From JAGVSR01 sp963742405 (GTDB taxonomy: Bacteria; Pseudomonadota; Alphaproteobacteria; Rhizobiales; Hyphomicrobiaceae), in assembly GCA_963742405.1 (NCBI GenBank), contig CAVUMB010000007.1:310001-374000 (forward strand): 64,000 nucleotides of DNA. The letters are read 5' to 3'. A model generated the notes under the pieces. The model searched no databases. It saw only the letters and a program-made list of their open reading frames with translations, and was not told the origin of the DNA. The position numbers and the translations under genes were made by a program. Positions 26,840 to 36,456 of this stretch are shown in pieces (within the stretch, counting starts at the first letter, position 1; each line of letters opens with the position of its first letter).

Positions 26840-27349
26840 CTAAGCCCAGCCGAAACCGACTTTATCGAGCAGTGCCTTGCCGAACGGCTCGCGCACGTTC
26901 TTGAACGGCCGTCCACCTCGGCGCCAGTAAAAATCGGCGGCCATGTCGTTCTCGGCCAATGCCCAGACAACAAGGCCGCGCAGACCACGGCCGTCAAGCC
27001 GCGCCCGGCACGCCTCGAAGAGATGTTCGCCCAGGCCGACACCTTGATAGATGGGCGCGATATAAAGCTCGTAGATCTCGCCTTGGTGCCGACCACGACC
27101 TCGGGCCGCGCCATAAGTGGCGTAGCCGGCGACCTGACCCTCGTGCTCAATAACAAGCAGGCCGTCGCCGCTGCGAATTGTTGCGGTCCACCAAGTCTTA
27201 TTACGGCGCCGGATCAGTCCATCGAGATGATCGGAGGGAATGACGCCGGCATAGGCGCCCCGCCACGTATCGGCGAAGACTTTCACCAGCGCACCCGAAT
27301 CCGCGATTTTCGCGGGTCTAACGAGCACGTCCGAACGCCAACCCAACAT
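26840..27349 (-). CDS. GNAT family N-acetyltransferase
   Basis: This 169-residue acetyltransferase has the GNAT layout: V-R-P-A-K-I-A-D-S-G-A-L near the start, Y-E-L-Y-I-A-P-I-Y-Q-G-V-G-L-G-E-H-L-F in motif A (acetyl-CoA pyrophosphate loop) and L-A-E-N-D-M-A-A-D-F-Y at motif B. I chose the ATG at 27349. The frame is open to 27490, but that stretch contains the phasin terminator and reads as non-coding. Substrate unknown. Confidence 0.85.
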   Translation of the reverse strand: MLGWRSDVLVRPAKIADSGALVKVFADTWRGAYAGVIPSDHLDGLIRRRNKTWWTATIRSGDGLLVIEHEGQVAGYATYGAARGRGRHQGEIYELYIAPIYQGVGLGEHLFEACRARLDGRGLRGLVVWALAENDMAADFYWRRGGRPFKNVREPFGKALLDKVGFGWA

Positions 27350-27457
27350 CGGAGTCTCCGTCACCCAGACTTCCACTTCGCCTGGAGTGTAGCGAATTCT
27401 ATGCCAGCGTGTCGGATTTTTGCCGCAACACTTGCATTCGACCAGCAAGCTGAAACC

Positions 27458-27487
27458 AAAAAGCCCGGGACGCATGTCCCGGGCTTT
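27458..27487 (-). terminator. Rho-independent terminator of the phasin gene
   Basis: A perfect 12-bp stem (AAAGCCCGGGAC with GTCCCGGGCTTT) with a 4-base loop, followed on the minus strand by further T residues. It lies 30 bp past the phasin stop. Confidence 0.9.
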
Positions 27488-27516
27488 CACATTGGATTGT
27501 TACGACGGACGCCAAA

Positions 27517-27972
27517 TTAGGCCGTCTTCTTCATCTGCTCGAAGGTTTTCGCGGCAGCAGCGTTCATCGTTTCGAACGTCTGCTGCGCAATCTTGGCGGA
27601 CAGTTCGAACAGTTCCTTGGTCTGATTGGCCGAAGCCGTCAGCTGCTGCTGAACGTAGCTTGTCTGCAACTTCAGAAGTTCCGGAACCGTCTTGGCTTTT
27701 GCAATGGCCTCAGCGGCGTCGAAAGCAGCTTCGGTGTTGATTTCGACGTTGCGAAGAACCTTTTCGCCGATCGTGCGCGCGCCAGCCTGAGCCGTCAGCA
27801 CCACATTTTCCATCGTCTTGACGCCGTCCTTGGAGACCGTCTGCAGCTTGTCGAAAGCTTCACGGGTCTTGGCAACGCCGTCTTCTGCGATGGCCTGGAT
27901 ATTTTCGGGAATGCGGGCGTCCTTTGCGGCCGAGAACATATCCTGGGCCTGACGGGTGAATTGATCGTTCAT
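27517..27972 (-). CDS. Phasin family protein
   Basis: This 151-residue helical protein is of the phasin_2 type, which coats polyhydroxyalkanoate granules. It is almost entirely amphipathic helix, with no Cys or Trp: F-T-R-Q-A-Q-D-M-F-S-A-A-K-D near the start, then G-A-R-T-I-G-E-K-V and K-L-Q-T-S-Y-V-Q-Q-Q-L at the centre, and a Lys-rich end. Granule storage from acetyl-CoA suits a serine-cycle methylotroph. The upstream region carries two perfect FNR/FixK boxes, so expression may respond to oxygen. A GAGGA ribosome-binding site precedes the ATG. Confidence 0.88.
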   Translation of the reverse strand: MNDQFTRQAQDMFSAAKDARIPENIQAIAEDGVAKTREAFDKLQTVSKDGVKTMENVVLTAQAGARTIGEKVLRNVEINTEAAFDAAEAIAKAKTVPELLKLQTSYVQQQLTASANQTKELFELSAKIAQQTFETMNAAAAKTFEQMKKTA

Positions 27973-28174
27973 GGTTGTAAGTCCTCTGATTGAGCTTTTT
28001 TGCTTCGTAATTTAAGGCTGCATGCTTCACCAACGCATCGGGGAGAAATTAGGCTCGTCCGTCAGCGATGGAATTCCATGAGCCGAATGAGCGGCTCTGA
28101 CAGGACCTATAACATATTTTTTGTGCGTTGCAACATAAAATCAAACAACCGTCTCCGGATGACAACCTAGGGAC

Positions 28175-28188
28175 TTGATTATAATCAA
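28175..28188. promoter_or_regulatory. FNR/FixK-type box 1 upstream of the phasin gene
   Basis: TTGAT-TATA-ATCAA is a perfect match to the FNR/FixK/DNR consensus TTGAT-N4-ATCAA, embedded in a 16-bp palindrome. Its centre is about 210 bp upstream of the phasin ATG. The 288-bp gap 27973-28260 is AT-rich around it and holds no gene. Confidence 0.7.
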
Positions 28189-28217
28189 GAATATCAAGCA
28201 AGTGCGCTGCAAAAAAA

Positions 28218-28231
28218 TTGATCAAAATCAA
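28218..28231. promoter_or_regulatory. FNR/FixK-type box 2 upstream of the phasin gene
   Basis: TTGAT-CAAA-ATCAA is again a perfect match. Its centre is 43 bp from that of box 1, about four helical turns, so both face the same side of the DNA. The only gene reading away from the boxes is the phasin. The helicase gene converges on them from the other side and ends at 28261. Confidence 0.68.
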
Positions 28232-28260
28232 GTGCTTGTGCGACATCGTCGTCGCCCCGA

Positions 28261-29601
28261 TCATAGAATAGGGAAATGGCTCCGATAACCCATAGCTGCG
28301 GGATCGAACAAAATGTCGCTGGGGCGCAACGGTCGTGCGAGTGCCAGTCCTTCGAGCGAGCGGCACCTCGACAACGCGACATAAGCTTGCCCATGCGCAA
28401 ACGTTCCGCGGCCGAGGTCGATGTAGACCTTTTCGAGTGTCAGGCCTTGCGCCTTGTGGATCGTCAGGGCCCATGCCAGCCGGAGCGGAAACTGCTTGAA
28501 CGTGCCGGCGACCGTTTCGACAATTTTTTCCGCCGCGCTGTCGTAGGCATAACGGCGACTTTCCCATGCGGCTGGTTCGATTTCGAATTCGCGACCCCCG
28601 ACGTCCACCCAGACTTGTTTGTCGGTGAGACGTGCAATCCGCGCCACGGTACCGTTGACCCATCGCCGGTCGGAATCATTCCGTAGCAGGATGACTTTTG
28701 CGCCGGGTTTGAGCTGTAGGGTCGTGTCGGTTGGGTGCGCATTCGGGTTGAAGTCCCCGCTTACGCCAGCCTCATAAACGTGCACCTGTCCTGGCAGAGC
28801 TTCAAGATAAGCCATGTTGATGCGCTGCGCCGCCGCGTTGGTCGGAGTGAGGATGACGTAGGCGTCGCCTTCTCCCAGCGTTCTCACTGGCCGCACGCAC
28901 CCGTTGAGGAGCTCCAGATCATCTTCCTCCACATCGCCTTCTCGGATTCGATTCAAGACGCGGATCAGGCCCTCGTCGCTCTGACGGAACACCTGATTGA
29001 GCTCCAACAGCATCGTGCCGAGCCCTTCGCGCAGGCCGGAGGCTGCGAAAAAGAAGGGACCGCCGTGCTCGCTCTCCAGGTACTGCGCAACTTCCGTTTC
29101 CTGAACCACTGGCGGCAGCTGGTGGAGATCCCCGAACATGATGAGACGCAAGCCGCCGAACGGCTCGCGCGGTCGCCCTCGATTGATGCGCAGCGACATA
29201 TCCATCGCCCACATCAAGTCGGAGCGGACCATCGACACCTCATCGATGACAAGAAATTTGATCCGCCGCATCACTTGGCCGTTACGGCTGCGGCGAATGT
29301 CGTCGGACTTGATCAGCCGCGGTGGCAGGCCAAAAAACGAATGAATGGTTTGTCCGCCGACGTTGACGGCGGCGAGCCCTGTCGGCGCCAGGACAACCAT
29401 GTCTTCGGGGATGAGATCGCGGATGCAGCGCAACAGCGTGGACTTGCCCGATCCTGCTCGACCGGTGATGAATAGATGCCCGCCCGGCTCGCGCAGATAG
29501 GCGATCGCCGCCTCGTATTCCGGAGTCGGAGTGACGCCCTGCGGCCAAACGATGGACCGCTCGGAAATGGCAGCGGCCGTGGCAGGTTCGGAAGCGGACA
29601 C
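28261..29601 (-). CDS. PIF1/RecD-like DNA helicase (AAA family ATPase)
   Basis: This 446-residue superfamily 1 helicase is related to PIF1 and RecD2. It shows Walker A G-R-A-G-S-G-K-S-T-L, motif Ia A-P-T-G-L-A-A-V-N-V-G-G-Q-T-I-H-S-F-F, motif II L-V-I-D-E-V-S-M-V, motif III F-G-D-L-H-Q-L-P-P-V-V, motif IV-like V-F-R-Q-S-D, and the C-terminal T-I-H-K-A-Q-G-L-T-L and Y-V-A-L-S-R-C-R-S. All ATPase motifs are intact. It would unwind DNA 5'-3', perhaps at stalled forks, but no cellular role is shown by context. It ends just short of the phasin control region. Confidence 0.88.
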   Translation of the reverse strand: MSASEPATAAAISERSIVWPQGVTPTPEYEAAIAYLREPGGHLFITGRAGSGKSTLLRCIRDLIPEDMVVLAPTGLAAVNVGGQTIHSFFGLPPRLIKSDDIRRSRNGQVMRRIKFLVIDEVSMVRSDLMWAMDMSLRINRGRPREPFGGLRLIMFGDLHQLPPVVQETEVAQYLESEHGGPFFFAASGLREGLGTMLLELNQVFRQSDEGLIRVLNRIREGDVEEDDLELLNGCVRPVRTLGEGDAYVILTPTNAAAQRINMAYLEALPGQVHVYEAGVSGDFNPNAHPTDTTLQLKPGAKVILLRNDSDRRWVNGTVARIARLTDKQVWVDVGGREFEIEPAAWESRRYAYDSAAEKIVETVAGTFKQFPLRLAWALTIHKAQGLTLEKVYIDLGRGTFAHGQAYVALSRCRSLEGLALARPLRPSDILFDPAAMGYRSHFPIL

Positions 29602-29687
29602 GTGGAATCTCGCGATGACGGAGGTGATCCCACTAAGCAGCCTGACGCCGTGCTTGTCAAAAGCGGCTTCTCCACGTCGTGACCCAC

Positions 29688-29718
29688 AAAAAAGGCGGCT
29701 GCCGGATTGGCAACCGCC
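29688..29718 (-). terminator. Rho-independent terminator after the small exported protein gene
   Basis: On the minus strand GGCGGTTGCC pairs with GGCAGCCGCC (one mismatch or G-T pair) followed by six T residues. It separates the 85-residue gene from the downstream helicase gene. Confidence 0.8.
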
Positions 29719-29742
29719 CAGCCATTAACGATGTGAAATCCG

Positions 29743-30000
29743 TTAGTCGGCCGTGATGCTGATGACCTTGAAGGCCTTGTCCATCTTGATGTCGTAGTTT
29801 GCTCCGTCGGCGCATTTGACATCATTGAGTTCGTAGACGCCGGTACCTTCAGTTTCCTTTTCGCCTTCACCGCCTGCGCAGCCCCAAGCCTTGGCCGTTG
29901 CGGCGATCTTGCCAGCTTCGTCGGCCGATGGCTTATCATTGGCCGACACAACACCCGTTGAGAGGGCCAGAATTGTAATCGCGATGAGCGACTTTCTCAT
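29743..30000 (-). CDS. Small exported protein, PepSY-like
   Basis: This 85-residue protein has a clear signal peptide (M-R-K-S-L, Ile/Ala/Leu core, cleavage at V-S-A-N). The mature part has two Cys (W-G-C-A-G and V-K-C-A-D), probably a disulfide, and ends Y-D-I-K-M-D-K-A-F-K-V-I-S-I-T-A-D, the strand pattern of PepSY-type domains. It likely folds in the periplasm. Function is unknown. It has its own terminator. Confidence 0.7.
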   Translation of the reverse strand: MRKSLIAITILALSTGVVSANDKPSADEAGKIAATAKAWGCAGGEGEKETEGTGVYELNDVKCADGANYDIKMDKAFKVISITAD

Positions 30001-30185
30001 AAGTAGATCTCCAAAAAGTGGTTGCTAAGTCGGTCGGGGAAACGGCTCACGGTACGCGCAAGCTGAGAAAGCGCACACTTCCGCTGCCGGACATGTTGCG
30101 CTGCAGCAGGCCTATTGCAATGGGAAGATTTCCCAAAATATCAGGAAGATTTTCGGGAATTAAAGGGAGCTTCCTGCGTCTAGCG

Positions 30186-32028
30186 TCAGGCGACGTCCGC
30201 TTCGCGTTCCGATTCACGCTTCCGTTCCTGTCGCTTGCGCTCGTTCGGATCAAGCCAGCGCTTGCGCAACCGGATCGTCTCCGGTGTAATTTCAACGAGT
30301 TCCTCGTCAGTGATGTAGGACATGGCCTTCTCGAGCGTCAGCTTCATCGGCGGTACGAGGGTCAACGCCTCGTCCTTGCCGGATGCGCGCACGTTGGTCA
30401 GCTTCTTGCCCTGAACGACGTTGACGATGAGATCGTTGTCACGCGAATGTTCGCCGACGATCATGCCTTCATAAACGCGCGCCTGCGCGCCGATCATGAA
30501 CTGTCCCCGATCCTGGAGATGGAAGATCGAGTACGAAGTCGCATCACCGGTTCCATTGGAGATAAGCACCCCCTGCCGCCGACCCTGGATCTCACCCTTG
30601 TACGGAGCGTACGAGTTGAACAGACGGTTCATGACAGCGGTGCCGCGACTGTCGGATAGGAGCTCCGACTGGTAGCCGAGAAGCCCACGTGTCGGCACGA
30701 GGAAAACCATTCGCGTTCGCCCGCCACCGGACGGACGCATCTCCATGAGATCGCCCCGCCGTTCGGACAGCTTTTGCACGACGACACCGGTGAAGCCATC
30801 GTCGACGTCGATGATCGTCTCCTCGATCGGCTCCAACTTCTGGCCCGTGTCCGGATCAGATTTGATAACGACTTTCGGCCGCGAAACGGTCAGTTCGAAG
30901 CCTTCGCGACGCATGTTTTCAATCAGAATGGCGAGTTGCAAGTTCACCTCGGCCCGACACGACAAAGCTGTCGGTCTCATCGCTATCGGTGACCTTGATG
31001 GCAATGTTGCGCTCGGCTTCGCGCATGAGTCGGTCACGGATGACGCGGCTCTGAACCTTGCTCCCTTCCTGGCCGGCGAAAGGACCATCATTGATGCGGA
31101 ACGTCATGGATAGCGTCGGCGGATCGATCGGCTGCGCCGTCAGCGGCTGATCCACGGAGGGATCGCACAAAGTATCCGCGACGGTCGCGTCTGTCATGCC
31201 CGCAAGTGCGACGATCTCACCGGCGCTGGCTTCATCGACCGGCACGCGCTCCAACCCGCGATAGGCGAGAACCTTGGTCGCTCGAAACGTTTCAACGAGT
31301 GATCCGTCGTGGCGGATCGCCTTTAGAGCCATGTTGGGCTTAATGGTGCCAGAAGTAATGCGGCCGGTCAGAATACGGCCCGAGAAACGCATCGGCCTCA
31401 AGCGTCGTCGCCAGCATGCGCACAGGACCGTCGTCAACGGCCGGCGGTGGCACGTGCGCCAGAACGAGATCGAACAGCGGCGCCAGATCGGTCTGCGGAC
31501 CCTTCCGGCGCCAGCGCCATCCAGCCGTTGCGGCCCGATCCGTAGAGCACCGGGAAATCGAGCTGCTCGTCGCTGGCGTCGAGGTTGGCGAATAGATCGA
31601 AGATTTCGTTCAATACGTCGAGGTGACGTTCGTCCGGACGGTCGATCTTGTTGATCGCAACAATCGGACGCAGTCCGCGGCGTCAGCGCCTTCGACACGA
31701 CGAATTTGGTTTGCGGCAGCGGACCTTCCGAGGCGTCGACGAGTACGATAACGCCGTCGACCATGTTCAAGATGCGTTCGACTTCACCGCCGAAGTCGGC
31801 ATGACCGGGCGTATCGACGATATTGATCCGCGTATCCTTCCAAACGACGGACGTACATTTTGCCAGAATGGTAATACCGCGTTCGCGTTCCAGATCGTTG
31901 GAATCCATCGCGCGTTCGGCAACCTTCTGGTTGTCGCGGAAGGAGCCCGACTGCTTCAGGAGTTCGTCGACAAGTGTGGTCTTGCCATGGTCGACGTGCG
32001 CGATGATCGCGATATTTCTCAACTTCAT
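30186..32028 (-). CDS. typA: Translational GTPase TypA/BipA (frameshifted in this sequence)
   Basis: TypA is an EF-G-like ribosome-binding GTPase needed at low temperature and under stress. The start reads M-K-L-R-N-I-A-I-I-A-H-V-D-H-G-K-T-T-L (P-loop), then R-G-I-T-I-L-A-K and D-T-P-G-H-A-D-F. The frame is broken four times, by extra bases near 31679, 31501, 31380 and 30941. Removing these restores N-K-I-D-R-P, L-A-P-E-G-P-Q-T-D-L, F-L-G-R-I-L-T-G-R and G-E-L-Q-L-A-I-L-I-E-N-M-R-R-E-G-F-E. The corrected protein is 612 residues, the normal length. The C-terminal domain is intact from 30940 onward. Confidence 0.92.
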
Positions 32029-32243
32029 GAATGGATCTCTGTCAGGAGATAGGCCGGGGCCGGATTGGAACCGGGCGCACCGGCAACGATTGCGGCGGGG
32101 AGGTAGCACATCCCCCCGCAAGCCGCCAGTGGACGGTTGTGTCGCTTCCGCGTCATATACGTCCCATCCGCCCAATTTCCGTGGGGCGTGAAGAGAGTGA
32201 TTAATCGTCTAGCAGCTTGGCAGCCCGCTGCCGGTTCGCCAGC

Positions 32244-33589
32244 TTAATGCAGCTTAACGTGAGGCTCCGTTCGGCGCGTCAAAAGCCGTGAAACGGAATC
32301 GAGAGTAACCTTCCAGAAGCCGTGCAGAGCCCACTCGTGCATCTTGTACAGCGAGCGATACATCATCTTGGCAAAGAAACCTTCGATCATCATCTTCCGG
32401 CCGGTCACGAAGCCCATGAGGCTGCCGACCGTCGAGTACTCCCCGAGTGATACGAGCGATCCGAAATCGCGGTAACGGAACGGCTCCAGCGGCTCGTTCT
32501 CGAGCTTGCGCCGAATTTGGCGATAGACGTGCGATGCCATCTGATGCGCGGCCTGCGCCCGTGGCGGGATCGGATGCGTATCGCCTTCAGGCACCAGATA
32601 GGCGCAGTCGCCAATGGCGAAGATGGCCTCGTTTCGCGTCGTCTGCAGCGTGGGCTTTACGACGAGTGTGTCCATGCGGCTGACCTCCAGCCCAAGGTCC
32701 TTCAACACCGCTGGCCCCTTCACACCCGCCGCCCACACGACCAGTTCCGAAGGGATGAAATCGCCATTCTGCAATTCTACGCCGTCCGCTCGCACCCGAG
32801 TAACGCGCGAATTCGTGCGCACATCGACGTCGAGCTTCTGCAGGATCTCAGTGGTTGCTTCCGAAATGCGTTCGGGTAGGGCCGGCACGATGCGCGGCGC
32901 GGCCTCGATCAGCGTGATTTTCATATCCTTTTCCGGTTCGATTTTGTCGAGACCGAATTGCGCAATGCCGCGCACGGTGCGATGCAACTCAGCCGAAAGC
33001 TCGGTTCCCGTGGCACCCGCACCGATGATCGTCACATCAAGCTGACCGGGTCGCACTGGGCCCTCCTGTGCCTGCGCCCGAACGCAGGCATTGAGCAGCC
33101 GCCGGTTGAAGCGTTCCGCTTGCTGCTGCGTATCGAGCATGATCGCATGCTCTTTCACGCCGGGCGTTCCAAAGTCGTTCGACACGCTGCCGATGGCGAT
33201 GACGAGAATATCGTAGACGAGCGCCCGCTGCGGCGTCACTTCACGACCATCTTCGTCGAAGGTTGCAGCGAGATAGACTTGCTCTTTCAGTCTGATTGAG
33301 CCCGATCATTTCGCCGTAGCGAAATTTGAAGCCGTGCCAATGGCTCTGTGCCATGTACTCCAGCTCGTGCTGATCGACGTCCATGCTGCCGGCCGCGATC
33401 TCGTGCAGCAGCGGCTTCCAGATGTGCGTACGCGACTTGTCGACGAGCGTGACGGCCGCTTTGCCTTCTTCGCCCGAGCTTGTTTCCAAGTGCGGTGACG
33501 AGTTCCAGCCCCCCTGCGCCGCCGCCGACGACCACAATATGTGTGAGATCGGGCTTTGGGACGACAAGAGTGCGCGTCGATGACGTCAT
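32244..33589 (-). CDS. ndh: Type II NADH dehydrogenase (frameshifted in this sequence)
   Basis: This non-proton-pumping NADH:quinone oxidoreductase is a membrane-bound flavoprotein. The FAD fold I-V-V-V-G-G-G-A-G-G-L-E-L is near the start. The NADH fold V-T-I-I-G-A-G-A-T-G-T-E-L-S-A-E, V-V-W-A-A-G-V, and the second FAD site I-F-A-I-G-D-C-A-Y follow. Extra bases at 33473-33475 and about 33291 break the frame. Removing them yields L-G-E-E-G-K-A-A-V-T-L-V-D-K and L-N-Q-L-K-E-Q-V-Y-L-A-A, giving 447 residues. The C-terminal amphipathic helices attach it to the membrane. Confidence 0.9.
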
Positions 33590-33664
33590 TTCGCAAATCT
33601 CCACGCTGCAGCTTCCGCGAAGACTTATGTCAGCAAGAAGACTTACGCGGTCAATGTGGCATGG

Positions 33665-36097
33665 TCAGCCGCGGATTTCCCCGCCCGTCGCCGATTTGAT
33701 CCCGGCAACGATTTTCTCCGACACGGCTTCAATGTCTTTTTCGGTCAGCGTCTCGGATGTCGGCTGCAAGGTCACTTCGATCGCCACAGATTTCTTACCT
33801 TCAGCGGCCAGTGCTCCGCCTTCGAAGACATCGAAAACAACAATATTTGCTATCAACGCCTTATCGGCACCTCCCGCCGCTTTCACGACGTCTGCGGCAA
33901 GAACGGCCTTATCGACAACGAAAGCGAAGTCGCGGCGCACCGGCAGGAGATCGACGGCGGCAAGCGGCGTGCGTGCGCGGGATTTCTTCTTCTCCGGCGG
34001 CAGAGCGTCGATGAAGACTTCGAACGCCACCGCAGGACCGTCCACGTCCAGGGCTTTGAGCGTTGCGGGATGCAGGTCCCCGAAATGAGCCAGAATGGTC
34101 TTTGGGCCGAGACGAAGCGTACCCGAGCGGCCAGGGTGGTACCACCCCGGCGCATCGCGAGTGATCTGTGCCTTCGCGGGATCAACCCCGAGCGCGGCTA
34201 AAACCGCGACCGCATCCGCTTTGGCATCGAACACGCTGACCGGCTGCGACGCGCCGTCCCAGTGCCGACCCGATCCGGTCACGCGCGCGGTTCCCGCTCG
34301 CATACCGGCCACAATAAGCCTCTGATCCGCCGGCTGATCGCCCTGATAAACCTGCCCCAGTTCGAACAAGGCCACGTCGGGAAGACCGCGATTGGCGTTG
34401 CGGGCAGCACCCATCAGTAGCCCCGGCAGCAGGCTCGGGCGCATCGAAGACAGGTCCGCCGAAATCGGGTTGGCAAGTTCAAGCGCATCGGACCCGCCGC
34501 CAAAGTGCGTGGCAATCGCGCGCGGTAGGAAAGACCAGGTTACCGCCTCCACCATTCCCCGCGCGGCCAGCGTCCGGCGAGCCCGCCGCGACCGCTTCTG
34601 CCGTTCGGTCAGTACCGGCTTGGCAATCCCGGTGGTCCGCTCCAGCGGTGTCGACGGAATGCGATTGAGACCGGCGATGCGAACCACCTCTTCCACGAGA
34701 TCGGCGGGCCCGTGGAGATCGGGCCGCCACGTCGGCGTCGTCACCGTAATGTCATGGTCGTGTCCGTCCAGCGTGCATCCAAGCGCCTCCAGGATGTGCC
34801 GGACCTCTGCCGTTTCGATGGCGATCCCCGACAGCTTTGCGACCCGGTCCGTATCGAACGGGATGACGCGCGCGGTTTGCGGCGCTTTGCCAGCGACCTT
34901 TGTCTTGGACGGGGTCCCACCACAGATCTTTTCGATCATTTGCGTCGCCAGATCGAGTCCTGGCAGCACCGTTTGCGGATCGACCCCGCGCTCAAAACGA
35001 TAGCGCGCGTCCGTAACGAGCCCGGTCTTGCGGCCCGTCGTGGCTGTCCGCACCGGATCAAACCACGCACTCTCGATCAGTACGTTTCTCGTCGCGTCGG
35101 TACAGCCGGAAGCTTCGCCGCCCATGATACCGCCGAGACCGAGAACGCCGTTATCGTCGGCGATCACGCACATGGTCTCATCGACCGCATGCTCTTTGCC
35201 GTCGAGCCCAAGGAATGTCTCGCCAGCCTTGCCGAGCCGCGCGTGGATGGCGCCCGTCAACTTGTCGGCGTCATAGACATGCAGCGGCCGGCCGTGCTCG
35301 TTGGAGATGTAGTTCGTGACGTCGACGAGCGCGTTGATCGGGCGCAGGCCCACCGCCTTCAAGCGGTTCTGCAGCCAGTCCGGCGAGGGTCCGTTTTTCA
35401 CCCCCGTAATAACGCGCGCGGCGAAAACCGGGCATGCACTTTCCGCGCCTGTCGGAAAGTCGAGCTTGACGTCGATCGGGCAGTCCTTGGCGCCTTCGAC
35501 GCCGTGAATGCGGGTCTCGTGTTTCAACGTGCCGAGCCCGGCTGCCGCAAGGTCGCGGGCGATGCCGCGCACGCCGGTGCAATCCGGACGGTTCGGCGTC
35601 AGTTTCACCTCAAATACAGGATCATTGAGGCCAGCGACGTCGATGTAGCGGCTGCCCACTTTGTCGGCGAGCGTTGCGTCGAGTTCCAGAATTCCCTCGC
35701 TGTCCGTCGACAATTCCAGTTCCGCCGCCGAGCACATCATGCCGTTCGACACGACACCGCGAACCGGCTTCTTCTCCAGCGTGAGCTTAGAGCCCGGAAT
35801 GTAAGTGCCAAGCGGTGCAAAGACCGAGACAAGTCCGACGCGCGCGTTTGGCGCGCCGCACACGACTTCCATCAGCGGCTGGCCCTTCGCGACCTCCACC
35901 TGCACGACCTGCAGTTTGTCGGCATTGGGATGCTTCTTTGCCTCCACAATGCGTGCGACGGTGAACGCGCCGAGTTTCGCGCCGGGATCTTCCACGCTCT
36001 CGACTTCAAGGCCGATGGCCGACAACGTCGTCGCGATCTCCTCGATCGTCGCCGTCGTCTTCAGGTGCTCTTTCAGCCAGGACAGCGTGAATTTCAT
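33665..36097 (-). CDS. pheT: Phenylalanyl-tRNA synthetase beta subunit
   Basis: PheT is the large subunit of the alpha2beta2 enzyme that charges tRNA-Phe. The 810-residue protein starts M-K-F-T-L-S-W-L-K-E-H-L, has the tRNA-binding (EMAP-like) domain, the B3/B4 editing domain (G-R-P-L-H-V-Y-D-A-D-K, with G-L-G-G-I-M-G-G) and the C-terminal anticodon-binding FDX-ACB domain (L-P-V-R-R-D-F-A-F). The frame is open 113 codons further upstream, which looks like a fusion with a small membrane protein. A single extra base at 36151 explains that. Start at 36097. Confidence 0.96.
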   Translation of the reverse strand: MKFTLSWLKEHLKTTATIEEIATTLSAIGLEVESVEDPGAKLGAFTVARIVEAKKHPNADKLQVVQVEVAKGQPLMEVVCGAPNARVGLVSVFAPLGTYIPGSKLTLEKKPVRGVVSNGMMCSAAELELSTDSEGILELDATLADKVGSRYIDVAGLNDPVFEVKLTPNRPDCTGVRGIARDLAAAGLGTLKHETRIHGVEGAKDCPIDVKLDFPTGAESACPVFAARVITGVKNGPSPDWLQNRLKAVGLRPINALVDVTNYISNEHGRPLHVYDADKLTGAIHARLGKAGETFLGLDGKEHAVDETMCVIADDNGVLGLGGIMGGEASGCTDATRNVLIESAWFDPVRTATTGRKTGLVTDARYRFERGVDPQTVLPGLDLATQMIEKICGGTPSKTKVAGKAPQTARVIPFDTDRVAKLSGIAIETAEVRHILEALGCTLDGHDHDITVTTPTWRPDLHGPADLVEEVVRIAGLNRIPSTPLERTTGIAKPVLTERQKRSRRARRTLAARGMVEAVTWSFLPRAIATHFGGGSDALELANPISADLSSMRPSLLPGLLMGAARNANRGLPDVALFELGQVYQGDQPADQRLIVAGMRAGTARVTGSGRHWDGASQPVSVFDAKADAVAVLAALGVDPAKAQITRDAPGWYHPGRSGTLRLGPKTILAHFGDLHPATLKALDVDGPAVAFEVFIDALPPEKKKSRARTPLAAVDLLPVRRDFAFVVDKAVLAADVVKAAGGADKALIANIVVFDVFEGGALAAEGKKSVAIEVTLQPTSETLTEKDIEAVSEKIVAGIKSATGGEIRG

Positions 36098-36111
36098 CGC
36101 AATTGTTCCGT

Positions 36112-36436
36112 TCAGCGGGTCTTCTGGGCGTTGATCGCCATGATGTAGATCGAGCACCCACAGCAGCGCGGGCGCGAGCGTAAAGGCAAAACCGGACACG
36201 AAGCTTTGCCCGAGACGTTCACCGAGTGAACAGGGCGCGGCGGAGCCATCGAGCTGATAGCAGTTGCCATCGAAGATCATGGCGTCGTAGGCGAGCGGCA
36301 GCAGCATCAGCGCCGCAACGCCGAGCGCGCCGAAGACCTGCTGCTGCGCCAGCGGCCGCTGCCCCATGATCGAGCCAAGACCGAACGCGACGAGTAGCGC
36401 TACGGTCATGAGGATCAGCGGAATGGCCAGCGCCAT
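36112..36436 (-). CDS. Small membrane protein between pheS and pheT (frameshifted in this sequence)
   Basis: This reading gives about 107 residues with three hydrophobic helices: an N-terminal helix (I-P-L-I-L-M-T-V-A-L-L-V-A-F-G-L), a second (G-A-L-G-V-A-A-L-M-L-L-P-L-A) and a third (F-V-S-G-F-A-F-T-L-A-P-A-L-L-W-V-L). A Cys pair lies in the loop (N-C-Y-Q-L and P-C-S-L-G). An extra base at 36151 makes the frame run into pheT. Without it the end is Y-I-M-A-I-N-A-Q-K-T-R and a stop at 36112, 14 bp before the pheT ATG. GGAG precedes its ATG. Function unknown. Confidence 0.65.
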
Positions 36437-36456
36437 GGTCGGATCTCCGCCCTACG

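Noticed and set aside
27349..27490. A longer N terminus for the GNAT acetyltransferase
   Set aside because: The stretch contains the phasin terminator hairpin and has no homology to the family.
28735..29475. A 246-codon plus-strand frame inside the helicase gene
   Set aside because: Antisense to a gene with complete helicase motifs; no supporting features.
34712..36148. A 478-codon plus-strand frame inside pheT
   Set aside because: It is a shadow of pheT with no recognisable domain.
33665..36436. A 923-residue membrane-anchored PheT fusion
   Set aside because: One extra base at 36151 fuses two separate genes. Without it a stop and a normal PheT start appear.
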